64,000 nucleotides of DNA, taken from NCBI RefSeq assembly GCF_024790395.1, contig NZ_JAJISC010000007.1:1-64000 (forward strand). The letters are read 5' to 3'. This stretch comes from Halomonas dongshanensis. GTDB lineage: Bacteria > Pseudomonadota > Gammaproteobacteria > Pseudomonadales > Halomonadaceae. Every line of letters starts with the position of its first letter. Position 1 is the first letter of the stretch. This document shows positions 37,329-46,234 of this stretch, piece after piece. The notes beneath the pieces were generated by a model. That model was not told where the DNA came from. It saw only the letters and a program-made list of their open reading frames with translations, and did no database searches. A program made the translations under genes and the position numbers.

Positions 37329-38284
37329 TCGAACTCATCGACGTGGAAAAACGCTTTGGCGGCGTTGCAGCGGTCGAGGGGATAAGCCTGCGCGTGCCGA
37401 GCGGCAAGGTGTGCGCCCTGGTCGGCACGTCGGGCTGCGGCAAGTCGACCACGCTACGCATGATCAACCGCCTCATCGCCCACGATGGCGGCGAGATACG
37501 CCTCGATGGCCAACCCATCGACAGCGTCGACCCGGTGCAGCTTCGCCGACGCATTGGCTACGTGATTCAGCACACCGGCCTTTTTCCTCACTGGCGAGTC
37601 GCCCGCAATATTGCCCTGGTGCCACGGCTGCTGCGCTGGCCCAAAGAGCGCATCGAGGCGCGCGTGGCCGAACTGATGGCGCTATTGGGTTTGTCTTTCG
37701 ACGAGCTGGCGCACAAGTATCCGCACGAGCTCTCCGGCGGCCAAGCTCAGCGCGTCGGCGTGGCCCGTGCGCTGGCGGGTGACCCGGATATCCTGCTGAT
37801 GGACGAGCCTTTCGGCGCGCTCGACCCGCTCACCCGGGAAAAGCTCCAAGAGGAGGTCGCGCGGCTGCAGTCGTCGCTGCACAAGACCATCGTCTTCGTC
37901 ACCCACGACATGGACGAGGCACTGCGCCTCGCCGATCACCTGGTGATCATGCGCGCCGGGCGCATCGTTCAGCAGGGTTCGCCCCTAGCGCTTTTGCGTG
38001 CGCCCGAAGACCCGTTCGTCGAGTCGCTGCTTGGCGGGCTCGAACGCGGGCTCAAGCAGGCCGCTCTCATGCGCGTGCGCGATCATATGGGCTCCCTGGG
38101 GCCGAGCCTACCCTCGGCGTCGCGCATCAGCATCGATGCCAGCCTGCGCCAGGGGCTATCAATCATGCTGCGCGATCACGCCGAGCGCCTGACGGTGGTG
38201 GACGGCAAGGATGTCCCCGTGGGCGAGCTCTCCCTACGCCGCTTGATCAAGGAGACCCAGTGGGAACAGCCAACGTCGCCGTGA
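37325..38284 (+). CDS. yehX: Osmoprotectant ABC transporter ATP-binding protein (YehX type)
   Basis: A 319-aa ABC ATPase. Walker A is GTSGCGKSTT (~36-45), the Q-loop GYVIQHTGLFPHW, the signature ELSGGQAQRVGVARAL, Walker B LLMDEPFGALD, and the H-loop VFVTHDMDEAL. A C-terminal extension after ~240 lacks a full pair of CBS domains but has a short regulatory tail (SRISIDASLRQGLSIML...LTVVDGKDVPVG) resembling one CBS unit. In OpuA/ProV relatives, CBS modules sense ionic strength. The gene overlaps yehY by 4 bp and yehW by 25 bp. Confidence 0.92.
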   Translation: MIELIDVEKRFGGVAAVEGISLRVPSGKVCALVGTSGCGKSTTLRMINRLIAHDGGEIRLDGQPIDSVDPVQLRRRIGYVIQHTGLFPHWRVARNIALVPRLLRWPKERIEARVAELMALLGLSFDELAHKYPHELSGGQAQRVGVARALAGDPDILLMDEPFGALDPLTREKLQEEVARLQSSLHKTIVFVTHDMDEALRLADHLVIMRAGRIVQQGSPLALLRAPEDPFVESLLGGLERGLKQAALMRVRDHMGSLGPSLPSASRISIDASLRQGLSIMLRDHAERLTVVDGKDVPVGELSLRRLIKETQWEQPTSP

Positions 38285-39033
38285 AGTCGCGCGCTGCGCC
38301 ATTGCAGTGGCGCTGGCCGCTGGTGTGGGCCAGCCTGCTCGCGCTTTGCGTGTTGGGCATGCCCCATCTGGAGGCACTTTTTCGCCTGTTCGAGCCTGAT
38401 GCGCGCCAGGTCGTCTATACCCGCGCGAGCTTTGCCACGCTGCTATGGCGTCATCTCTCGGTGGTCGCTGTGGCAGCACTTGCCGGTATCGTTTTCGGGG
38501 TGTTGGCGGGTATTGCGGTGACCCGCAAGCGCGGCCGTGATTTCATGCCGCTGGTGGCCCAGCTAGCTTCGCTAGGGCAAACCTTTCCGCCCGTAGCAGT
38601 GCTTGCGCTGGCCGTCCCCGCCATCGGCTTCGGCACCTGGCCCATCATCATGGCGCTGCTGCTCTATGGCCTTTTGCCCATCGTGCGCAACACGCTTTCG
38701 GGGCTTTTGGGCGTCGATGCCGAGGTCAAAACCGCTGCTCGGGCCATGGGGATGACCCCCTGGCAGGTGCTGATAAGCGTCGAGCTGCCCCTGGCCATGC
38801 CGATCATCCTGGCCGGAGTGCGTACCTCGGTGACCATCAATATCGCCACGGCAGCGCTGGGTGCCACGGTGGGAGCGAGCAATCTGGGTGATCCCATCAT
38901 TGCCGGTATCATCAACAACAATACCGCCTACATCGTCCAGGGCGCGGTGGTGATCGCGCTGCTGGCGCTCACCGTCGATAGTCTGTTCGATATGCTGCAA
39001 CAACGTCTCAAGACGAGCAGATCTGCAGCTTAA
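38260..39033 (+). CDS. yehW: Osmoprotectant ABC transporter permease (YehW type, GTG start)
   Basis: A 257-aa permease with about six membrane segments and the EAA-loop AEVKTAARAMGMTPWQVL. The frame starts with GTG at 38260, with AAGGAG five bases before it, inside the end of yehX. The segment GASNLGDPIIAGIINNNTAYI is typical of OpuAB/YehW permeases. With YehY it should form the heterodimeric membrane channel of the importer. Last gene of the operon. Confidence 0.9.
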   Translation: MGTANVAVKSRAAPLQWRWPLVWASLLALCVLGMPHLEALFRLFEPDARQVVYTRASFATLLWRHLSVVAVAALAGIVFGVLAGIAVTRKRGRDFMPLVAQLASLGQTFPPVAVLALAVPAIGFGTWPIIMALLLYGLLPIVRNTLSGLLGVDAEVKTAARAMGMTPWQVLISVELPLAMPIILAGVRTSVTINIATAALGATVGASNLGDPIIAGIINNNTAYIVQGAVVIALLALTVDSLFDMLQQRLKTSRSAA

Positions 39034-39069
39034 GTTGAATCCCTAAAGCCAAACGCCTGCGTTAGTCTC

Positions 39070-39132
39070 GTGTTGTCGGCTCGCCCTTTGGCGGAGAAAT
39101 CCTCTGGCAAAAACGGGCTGGAGCGACAACAC
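39070..39132. promoter_or_regulatory. Inverted repeat upstream of the branched-chain dehydrogenase genes
   Basis: GTGTTGTCG (39070-39078) is the exact reverse complement of CGACAACAC (39124-39132). Just inside, CTC/GAG and CCC/GGG can continue the pairing imperfectly. It ends 36 bases before the E1-alpha ATG. It could be a leader hairpin or a split operator; no regulator gene is adjacent. Confidence 0.5.
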
Positions 39133-39167
39133 TGCCCTCAAAAGGGGCAATAACAAGGACAAACGTC

Positions 39168-40364
39168 ATGGCAAATACTATCTTCACGCCGAGCTTCATG
39201 ACCGGCGACGAAGTCTCGATTCCTACCTTTGCACTACTCGATCCAAGCGGTGCGCTTTATGACGGCGCCCAGGAACCCGCGCTAGAGCGTGACCACGCGC
39301 GCAGGCTCTACCACGCCATGCTGGCCACCCGGCTTCTGGACGAGCGCATGATGGCGGCGCAGCGCCAGGGGCGGCTGAGCTTCTACATGCAGAGTACCGG
39401 GGAGGAGGCGGCCGTCGTGGGCGCCACGGCCGCGCTCCACGACGACGACATGATCATGGCCCAGTACCGCGAGCAGGGGGCGCTGATGTATCGCGGTTTT
39501 GGTATCGAGGCGTTCATGAACCAGCTCTTTGGCAACGCGCTGGACGACGGCAAAGGGCGCCAGATGCCGATTCACTACGGCTCGCAAGCGCTGCACTACA
39601 TGACCATCTCGTCGCCGCTGGCAACGCAAATTCCCCAGGCCACGGGCTACGCCTACGGCCAGAAACTGGCGGGTAAGGGCAAATGCACGCTGACCTTCTT
39701 CGGCGAGGGCGCGGCCTCCGAAGGCGACTTTCACGCCGCACTCAATATGGCCTCGGTGCATCGCGTGCCGGTGATCTTTTTCTGTCGTAACAACGGCTAC
39801 GCCATTTCCACGCCGGCGGTCGAGCAGTTCGCCGCCGACGGTATCGCCCCGCGCGCCTTTGGCTATCGCATGCACGTCATTCGGGTCGACGGTAACGACG
39901 TGCTGGCGGTGTGGGAGGCCACGCGCGCGGCCCGTAAGCTGGCCGTTGAGCATAACCAACCGGTATTGATCGAGGCCATGTCCTACCGCCTGGCAGCGCA
40001 CTCCTCCTCGGACGATCCATCGGGCTATCGCTCCAAAAAAGAGGAGGAGACCTGGCGCAGCAAAGACCCCATCGCGCGGATGAAAGCCTGGATGATGGCG
40101 AAGCAGTGGTGGAGTGAGGATGAGGAGAGCGCCGAGCAGGAGCGGCTACGCAGCGACATTTTGGCGACCATGAAACGCGCCGAAAAACAGCCCCCGCCGC
40201 CGCTCGAATCGCTCATCGAAGACGTCTACGCCGAGGTGACGCCCGCGCTACGCCACCAGCTCGATGAGCTCAAAGCGCATATTCGCTGCTACCCCGACGC
40301 TTACCCACGCGGTGCGGCCTCGCTCGATGCCGTTAAGCTTGCCAACGATGCCCAAGCGGAGTGA
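39168..40364 (+). CDS. bkdA1: Branched-chain 2-oxoacid dehydrogenase E1 component, alpha subunit
   Basis: A 398-aa thiamine-diphosphate enzyme subunit that decarboxylates 2-oxoacids derived from Leu, Ile and Val. [19 protein letters not shown] and [14 protein letters not shown] distinguish it from pyruvate-type E1-alpha. The ThDP/Mg motif is [17 protein letters not shown] ... NNGYAIS. Residues 278-283 (HSSSDD) form the conserved loop that is phosphorylated in the mammalian enzyme. AAGGA precedes the ATG. It starts a cluster with E1-beta, E2 and a protein kinase. No dedicated E3 (lpdV) and no BkdR regulator is adjacent. Confidence 0.93.
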   Translation: MANTIFTPSFMTGDEVSIPTFALLDPSGALYDGAQEPALERDHARRLYHAMLATRLLDERMMAAQRQGRLSFYMQSTGEEAAVVGATAALHDDDMIMAQYREQGALMYRGFGIEAFMNQLFGNALDDGKGRQMPIHYGSQALHYMTISSPLATQIPQATGYAYGQKLAGKGKCTLTFFGEGAASEGDFHAALNMASVHRVPVIFFCRNNGYAISTPAVEQFAADGIAPRAFGYRMHVIRVDGNDVLAVWEATRAARKLAVEHNQPVLIEAMSYRLAAHSSSDDPSGYRSKKEEETWRSKDPIARMKAWMMAKQWWSEDEESAEQERLRSDILATMKRAEKQPPPPLESLIEDVYAEVTPALRHQLDELKAHIRCYPDAYPRGAASLDAVKLANDAQAE

Positions 40365-40368
40365 CGCC

Positions 40369-41346
40369 ATGCCCACCATGAACATGCTACAGGCGATCAA
40401 CAGCGCGTTGGACATCGCCATGGCCGATAACGAAAAAGTGATCTGCTTTGGAGAAGACGTGGGCGTTTTCGGCGGCGTCTTTCGCGCCACGAGCCACCTG
40501 CAGGAGAAGTACGGCAAGGCGCGCTGCTTCAATACGCCGCTGGTCGAGCAGGGCATCATCGGCTTTGCCAACGGCCTGGCCGCGCAGGGCTCGGTCGCGG
40601 TCGCCGAGATTCAGTTTGCCGACTACATCTTTCCCGCCTTCGACCAGATCGTCAACGAAACCGCCAAGTTCCGCTACCGCTCGGGCAATTTGTTCAACGT
40701 CGGCGGTCTGACCATTCGCACGCCCTATGGGGGCGGCATAGCGGGAGGGCTCTACCACTCCCAGTCCCCCGAGGCATACTTCACCCATACGCCAGGGCTC
40801 AAGGTCGTCGTGCCCCGCGACCCCTACCAGGCCAAGGGCCTGCTGCTCGGCGCCATCCGCGATCCTGATCCGGTGCTGTTTCTCGAACCCAAGCGCCTCT
40901 ACCGCGCGGCCACCGGCGAGGTGCCTAAAGAGGATTACGTACTGCCGTTAGGAACGGCCGAGGTAGTACAAGAGGGACGCGACATCACCCTGGTGGGCTG
41001 GGGCGCGCAGATGGAGGTGATTCTCAACGCGGCCCGCCTTGCCGAAGAGCAGGACATTTCGTGTGAGGTTATCGACCTGCGCACGCTGCTGCCCTGGGAC
41101 GTCGACTGCGTGAGTAACTCGGTGCTCAAAACCGGGCGCTTGATCGTCTCCCACGAGGCGCCCTTGACCGGCGGTTTTGCCGGTGAGATCGCCGCCACCA
41201 TCCAAGAGCGCTGCTTTCTCTACCTGGAGTCGCCCATCGCGCGCGTCACCGGGCTCGATACGCCTTTTCCGCTGATATTGGAGAAGGAGTACTTGCCCGA
41301 CCACTTGAAGATCTTCGAGGCGATTCGCGCCAGCGTGACGTTCTAG
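40369..41346 (+). CDS. bkdA2: Branched-chain 2-oxoacid dehydrogenase E1 component, beta subunit
   Basis: A 325-aa subunit pairing with E1-alpha to form the alpha2-beta2 decarboxylase. It shows [46 protein letters not shown] and the C-terminal [15 protein letters not shown], all typical of BCKDH E1-beta. The ATG at 40369 ([14 protein letters not shown]) has GGAG seven bases upstream and lies four bases after the alpha stop. A frame opening 35 codons upstream overlaps E1-alpha and is rejected. Confidence 0.94.
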   Translation: MPTMNMLQAINSALDIAMADNEKVICFGEDVGVFGGVFRATSHLQEKYGKARCFNTPLVEQGIIGFANGLAAQGSVAVAEIQFADYIFPAFDQIVNETAKFRYRSGNLFNVGGLTIRTPYGGGIAGGLYHSQSPEAYFTHTPGLKVVVPRDPYQAKGLLLGAIRDPDPVLFLEPKRLYRAATGEVPKEDYVLPLGTAEVVQEGRDITLVGWGAQMEVILNAARLAEEQDISCEVIDLRTLLPWDVDCVSNSVLKTGRLIVSHEAPLTGGFAGEIAATIQERCFLYLESPIARVTGLDTPFPLILEKEYLPDHLKIFEAIRASVTF

Positions 41347-41426
41347 GCCGGCCTTTTAGGCGCACTCAATAGGTGCGCTAAACGCGCCCAGGCCAAGACA
41401 AGTCATCCGCATACAGGAGAGCAGCA

Positions 41427-42695
41427 ATGAGCGATTTCTTACTACCCGATATCGGCGAGGGGATCGTCGAGTGTGAAGTGGTCGAGTGGCTGGTGAACGA
41501 GGGCGACCGTATCGCCGAAGACCAGCCCATCGTCGAAGTCATGACCGATAAGGCGCTGGTCGAGATCACCGCTCCGGAGGCTGGGGTGGTCACGCGCCTC
41601 TACGTGGCACAAGGCAAGGTCGCCCGCGTACACGCACCCCTATATGCCTATCGCGGCGAAGGCGAGGGCGAAGGGGAGAGCGAGGAGGAGAGACAGGGCG
41701 AAGATAACGAGCAGGGTAAAGAACCGGCAAAAACAAAAGCCCCGGAAAAATACGAATCGGCAGCGTTGAGCGACGCGAGTGCAAACGTAAGCCCGAAAGC
41801 GCCCCACAAAACCCCGGCAAGCCCGGCGGTGCGTCGCCTGGTGCGCGAGCATGGGCTCACGCTCGACGATATCGACGGCAGCGGCCGCGGCGGGCGCGTG
41901 TTGAAAGAGGACGTGCTTGCTTGTTTGAAAGAGGATGATGGGACGAAAAGCACCCAGGCCGATGTTGCACGCACAGCGGGCGAGGCGGTAGCGCCACGCC
42001 GCGAGCCGCTCAAGGGGATGCGCGCGGTCATGGCCAAGCGTATGGTCACTTCGGTTAGCACTATTCCCCACTTTCACTACGGCGAAGAGATCGATGTGAC
42101 GGCGCTCTTGGCGCTGCGCGAACGGCTCAAGGAAGAGGTCGCCGCCAAGGGCGAGCGGCTGACGCTGATGCCCTTTTTCATGAAGGCGCTGGCGCTGGCC
42201 ATAGACGCCTATCCGCTGGTCAATGCGCGTTTGGACGCCGCCGCCGAGAATATTCTCTACAGCGATGGTTGCCATATCGGGATGGCGGTGGACGGCAAGG
42301 CAGGGCTCATCGTGCCTAACGTCAAGCACGTTGAGCAGCGCTCGCTGTTCGAACTCGCCCAGGAGATCGGGCGCCTAACCCAGGCCGCCCGCGAAGGCCG
42401 CGTCGATGCCAAGGACATGAGCGGGGGCACCATTACCATCTCCAACATTGGCGCCTTGGGTGGCACCTACGCCGCGCCAATCATCAACGCGCCCGAAGCC
42501 GCCATCGTTGCAATCGGCAAGAGCCAGTGGCTGCCGCGCTTCGACGCCGAGGGGGCGGTGGTCCGCCGGGCCATCGCCACCGTAACCTGGGCTGGCGATC
42601 ATCGCTTCATCGATGGCGGCACCATTGCGCGCTTCTGTAACGCCTGGAAGGGCTACCTGGAGGCGCCCGATACCCTACTGCTGCACCTGCGCTAG
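41427..42695 (+). CDS. bkdB: Branched-chain 2-oxoacid dehydrogenase E2, dihydrolipoamide acyltransferase
   Basis: A 422-aa core enzyme of the complex. One N-terminal lipoyl domain (1-75) has the lipoylated Lys42 in MTDKALVEI. A charged Glu-rich linker (GEGEGEGESEEERQGE) leads to the E3/E1-binding domain (~131-165, SPAVRRLVREHGL ... GRGGRVLKEDV). The catalytic domain carries the active-site HRFIDGGT (~391-398). Length is typical. AGGAG lies upstream. The kinase gene starts 46 bp after its stop. E3 must be supplied from elsewhere in the genome. Confidence 0.93.
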   Translation: MSDFLLPDIGEGIVECEVVEWLVNEGDRIAEDQPIVEVMTDKALVEITAPEAGVVTRLYVAQGKVARVHAPLYAYRGEGEGEGESEEERQGEDNEQGKEPAKTKAPEKYESAALSDASANVSPKAPHKTPASPAVRRLVREHGLTLDDIDGSGRGGRVLKEDVLACLKEDDGTKSTQADVARTAGEAVAPRREPLKGMRAVMAKRMVTSVSTIPHFHYGEEIDVTALLALRERLKEEVAAKGERLTLMPFFMKALALAIDAYPLVNARLDAAAENILYSDGCHIGMAVDGKAGLIVPNVKHVEQRSLFELAQEIGRLTQAAREGRVDAKDMSGGTITISNIGALGGTYAAPIINAPEAAIVAIGKSQWLPRFDAEGAVVRRAIATVTWAGDHRFIDGGTIARFCNAWKGYLEAPDTLLLHLR

Positions 42696-42741
42696 GGGGA
42701 TTTTCGGTTGAACACGATAGCGTCGAGGTAGGAGCGCACCG

Positions 42742-44631
42742 ATGAGTCAGGCCGCGCTGAAGCAGTTCTACATTCCCGAGGAGCAGTCGATCTATCTGCT
42801 CAGCCACCGCGATGCGCGCAAGCTTAAGGATTGGGTTGCGCTATGCCAAACCCAGCTTGCGCGACTGGGCTACGAGCAGATCGAGCTGATCGGCAAGGGC
42901 GCCTATGGGTTCGTCTTTGCCGGTCGTCGTCCTAGTGACGCGCCTGAATCAAAAGAAGCGCCCGAAAACGCGCACGTCGTTTTCAAGTTCTCGCGCATCA
43001 CTCTCGCGCACCATCTGCAGGAACGCTTGGAGGAGGAGGCGTTCATGCTCGATCAGGTGGCGCATCCTCGGGTACCGGCGCTGGTCGCCTTCCAGCGGGT
43101 GCGCGGGCAGTCGATTCTGGTCATGCAGCGCGCACCGGGTTGGAACCTGGAGGAGATCTCGCTACGCCAGGGGCGCCTGTCACCGCGGCTGGTGATCAAA
43201 ATCGCCGCTCAGTTGGCCGACATTCTGATCTTTCTTCGCGGCGCGCAAACTCCGCTGCCCGAGCGCAGTCGAGAAGCACCTCAGCGCCTTCAGCGCCCCG
43301 TCGTTCACGGGGATATCAAACCCTCCAATCTGGTCTTCGATCCGCGCAGTGAAACGGTGGCACTGATCGACTGGGGCTCATCGGTGTTCGCCCAGCTCGA
43401 CGCCGAGGGCCACTTTGCCCATACCAGCGTGATGACGCTGATGTCGGATCATCTTCAGCAAACCAATGCTCGCCTGGGGGATGTCTACTTTATTGGCGAG
43501 GAGCAGCTTAGCGGGGCGCTTTCCTCACCGCGCTTTGACGAGCAGGGCGTGGCGGCCACGCTCTACGCTCTGGCCTCAGGGCAGTCGTGTCGCTTTGGCG
43601 CCAAGGCGATCCCGGCGAGCTCTCTGGGGCTGCCACGCGAGTTCGCGCGCATGCTGGATGCCATGCTGGCGCCCGATGCCGCGCTTCGCCGCCGGGCGGG
43701 CGATTACTTCTTAGCGGCGATGCCGCGCATGGCGCGTACGGTGATGGTCGATCTAGATGCACCCGCCGAGCGGCCTCAGGTGCCGGTGTGGACGCGTGCT
43801 GCCGAGGAGGAGATCGAGACGGTGGTGTACAGCTCGCGCAAGGCGTTCTTGCGTGAGGCCAGCGCCGAGGCGCCGCTGGATGCGGTCGACGATGTGCAGC
43901 TTGATCGCTACTACAAGCAGTTCATGCAAGGCATGGGCGATACCGAGAAGGCGTTTTTAGCGGCCGTCAGCCGTTTGGGGCGCTATCCCGTGGTGGGTGG
44001 GCTTGCGGTACGCTGGGAGCAGGAGGGCGTCTATATCGACTCATCGCTCAATCTTCACGACGCGGCGCTAAAACCGGCGTTCGTCCAGGCGGTCAACAAT
44101 ATGGTAAGCCTTGCGCGCGCTATAACGCGCCAGGGAATCTTTAAAAGCTGTCTGTTCAATGCCCGCCAAACGCTGCACATCGAGCGTGAGAGCGTCACTT
44201 CGCCCTTTGTGGCCGCCCCGGATATGGCCATTCGTTACGAGGTCAGCGCCATGCCCGAGATCGAAAATCGCAGCCGCCTGCACAGCTACTTCGAAGACGG
44301 GCCTGACCCTGAAGAGCTGCTGGCGCTGCCGCCTGCGATCATGACCGCGCTAAGGGCGCTCAACGACATTCACCATACCGGTATGATCATCTTCGAGGCG
44401 CTGCCGCGTCATCTCAAGCTTCACAGCTACTACCGTCTGCTGGATACCTCGCAAGAGGCCGCCTTTCGCCGCCAGCTCGATACCATTTTGGCCTCGCTCG
44501 ACCAGATAGAGGGGCTGGGCGTGTCGGGGTTCATGAAGATGCCCTATAAAGATACCCGCCACTTCGCTCATCAAGCCTGCCAGCCCGAACGCTTCTATCC
44601 TCGCGATCCGCGCTCACCGCTTAATTCCTAG
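42742..44631 (+). CDS. Eukaryotic-type Ser/Thr protein kinase with unrecognised C-terminal half
   Basis: A 629-aa soluble protein with a complete-looking kinase domain: glycine loop GKGAYGFVF (51-59), ATP-binding Lys82 in VVFKF, a candidate helix-C Glu at 97-99, catalytic loop HGDIKPSN (189-196; Asp191, Lys193, Asn196) and metal-binding DWGSS (Asp210, replacing DFG). The domain ends near residue 330. The remaining ~300 residues (DRYYKQFMQGMGDTEKAF ... GVSGFMKMPYKDTRHF) match no family I can name; no membrane segment or signal is present. TAGGAG lies seven bases before the ATG. Being 46 bp behind the E2 gene on the same strand, it is probably co-transcribed with the branched-chain dehydrogenase and may act on it. 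This link is inference from position only. Confidence 0.85.
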   Translation: MSQAALKQFYIPEEQSIYLLSHRDARKLKDWVALCQTQLARLGYEQIELIGKGAYGFVFAGRRPSDAPESKEAPENAHVVFKFSRITLAHHLQERLEEEAFMLDQVAHPRVPALVAFQRVRGQSILVMQRAPGWNLEEISLRQGRLSPRLVIKIAAQLADILIFLRGAQTPLPERSREAPQRLQRPVVHGDIKPSNLVFDPRSETVALIDWGSSVFAQLDAEGHFAHTSVMTLMSDHLQQTNARLGDVYFIGEEQLSGALSSPRFDEQGVAATLYALASGQSCRFGAKAIPASSLGLPREFARMLDAMLAPDAALRRRAGDYFLAAMPRMARTVMVDLDAPAERPQVPVWTRAAEEEIETVVYSSRKAFLREASAEAPLDAVDDVQLDRYYKQFMQGMGDTEKAFLAAVSRLGRYPVVGGLAVRWEQEGVYIDSSLNLHDAALKPAFVQAVNNMVSLARAITRQGIFKSCLFNARQTLHIERESVTSPFVAAPDMAIRYEVSAMPEIENRSRLHSYFEDGPDPEELLALPPAIMTALRALNDIHHTGMIIFEALPRHLKLHSYYRLLDTSQEAAFRRQLDTILASLDQIEGLGVSGFMKMPYKDTRHFAHQACQPERFYPRDPRSPLNS

Positions 44632-44667
44632 CACGCTAACCCTGCCAGTTAACCCAGGACGTTAACG

Positions 44668-45291
44668 TTAGCGCGCTGCGCTCACTTGAGCCGAAAGCGT
44701 CGGCACTTCGCGAGCAAGCCACTGAGCAAGCTGGCGAGTGAGTTCGTCGCTGGCGGCGCCGAAGGCATCGACTACGTCCTCGATGGCGACACTGGACGTC
44801 TGTTGCGACACGCTAAAGCGCTGGGAGGCAAGCGTGGCGCGAGTGCTTTCGCGTGCCAGATGCACATCGAGCTGGGCCGTAACGGTGGGCGGCGTAGTGG
44901 TATAAGCGCTCTGAAACTGGCGCAGCTCGCTTAGCAGAATCAGGTCGCTCGGGAGCTGGTCGCTGGCCACGCTTTTGAAGAGCGCGCTCTCCTCCAAGCC
45001 ATCGATAAGGCGAGCCTGGAGCAGGTCGGGCAGGTCGTCGTACCAGCGTGCCCCTTGGTAGACATTGACCACGCTGCGCTCGGGGAAGACCACGATACGG
45101 TTACTAGAAAGCAGCTGATCGGCCTCGGGAGTGGCGACCGCTAGGCGCTGGTCGATCTGCACGTTAGCGGCAGCGATAGGCTCGGCGGGAAGGCGATACA
45201 GCGTATTTGGATCGCTCTTGGGCAAGAGCGAACAGCCCGAAAGGCTCACCAGCGCCAGCGCGCCAAGCCAAGGGGTTAAGGCTAGCTTCAT
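44668..45291 (-). CDS. ABC-type transport auxiliary lipoprotein (PqiC-like)
   Basis: A 207-aa lipoprotein: signal peptide MKLALTPWLGALALVSLSGC with lipidation at about Cys20. The mature domain (YRLPAEP, RIVVFPERSVVNVYQGARWYDDLP, LLQARLIDGLEES) matches the PqiC/DUF330-type auxiliary lipoproteins that accompany MCE transporters at the outer membrane. Its ATG overlaps the stop of the upstream MCE gene (ATGA). It is the last gene of a four-gene operon and converges with the kinase gene 36 bp away; no clear terminator lies between. Confidence 0.88.
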   Translation of the reverse strand: MKLALTPWLGALALVSLSGCSLLPKSDPNTLYRLPAEPIAAANVQIDQRLAVATPEADQLLSSNRIVVFPERSVVNVYQGARWYDDLPDLLQARLIDGLEESALFKSVASDQLPSDLILLSELRQFQSAYTTTPPTVTAQLDVHLARESTRATLASQRFSVSQQTSSVAIEDVVDAFGAASDELTRQLAQWLAREVPTLSAQVSAAR

Positions 45292-46229
45292 GGACGGAAC
45301 TCCTCGATGTTGTCACGCCCCAAAATGAAGTTGGCGGGGCTCTCTTCCAGCTCGCGAGTGATGCGGTCGAGCGTGCTCAGCGTCGAGCGTAGCGACGCTA
45401 GCGCCGGGGCGATGTCCTGAGTACCGCGAAGGGTACGCTCTACGGCACCGGCATTTTGATCGATCAGGGCATCGAGACGCTGGGCGGCGCGGGCGATGTC
45501 TTCGCTTGCCTGGGACGCGCTGGCCATCACCGAACGGCCATCTTCACGCATCAGACGGGTGGTTTCGTCGCTCAGCGCGCGGATGCTTTCGAGTGTGGCA
45601 TTGGCTTCGCGGGTGGCGTCGCCGAATAGCGCCATGTTCTCGTCTAAAGCATCCTCTTGGCTTGCGATCATACGGGTGATGGTCGCGACGTTAGCGAGAA
45701 TGTCGCCCGCATTTTGACGGTTGTCGTCGTCGAACAGCGTATTGATGTTCTCGAGAATGGCGTTGAGGTTGTCGATGGTCTCTTCGCCGCGCTCAAGCAG
45801 GGTGGCGATGGGCGAAGGATCGGCGGTGATCTCGGGCACCTCGGCGTCGCTGCGCTCGGTAAGTAAGGGACTATCGGGCGCGCCGCCGCTCAGCTGCACG
45901 CTCATGCTGCCGGTAATACTCCCCAGTGCCAGGCTTGCCCGGGTATCGATCTTGATCGGCGTATCGGCAATCACACGAATGTTGGCGATCACCTGGCGAG
46001 GGTCGTTGGGGTTCAAACGCAGCTCGGTGACGTCACCCACCTCGATGCCGTTGTACTGCACGGCGCTACCCTCCGAGAGGCCGCTAACGCTGCGCTGAAA
46101 GACGATGCGGTAGGGCTGGTAGTCGTGCTTGCCCGAGGCGTAGCTCATCCATAGCGCGAACAGCAGCGCACCCGCTGCCGTGAGCAGGGTGAAGAGGCCA
46201 ATCATTACGTGGTGGGCACGTGTCTCCAT
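45288..46229 (-). CDS. MCE-domain lipid transport protein (MlaD-like)
   Basis: A 313-aa protein with one N-terminal membrane anchor (~8-28: VMIGLFTLLTAAGALLFALWM) and a single MCE domain (~38-115: YRIVFQRSVSGLSEGSAVQYNGIEVGDV, then GSITGSMSVQLSGG). A long helical C-terminal part follows, as in proteins that form a periplasmic conduit. It is longer than E. coli MlaD (183 aa). The start at 46229 has AGGAG eight bases upstream; the frame opens three codons earlier at GTG. It lies between the ATPase and the auxiliary lipoprotein genes. Confidence 0.9.
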   Translation of the reverse strand: METRAHHVMIGLFTLLTAAGALLFALWMSYASGKHDYQPYRIVFQRSVSGLSEGSAVQYNGIEVGDVTELRLNPNDPRQVIANIRVIADTPIKIDTRASLALGSITGSMSVQLSGGAPDSPLLTERSDAEVPEITADPSPIATLLERGEETIDNLNAILENINTLFDDDNRQNAGDILANVATITRMIASQEDALDENMALFGDATREANATLESIRALSDETTRLMREDGRSVMASASQASEDIARAAQRLDALIDQNAGAVERTLRGTQDIAPALASLRSTLSTLDRITRELEESPANFILGRDNIEEFRP

Positions 46230-46234
46230 GTGCA

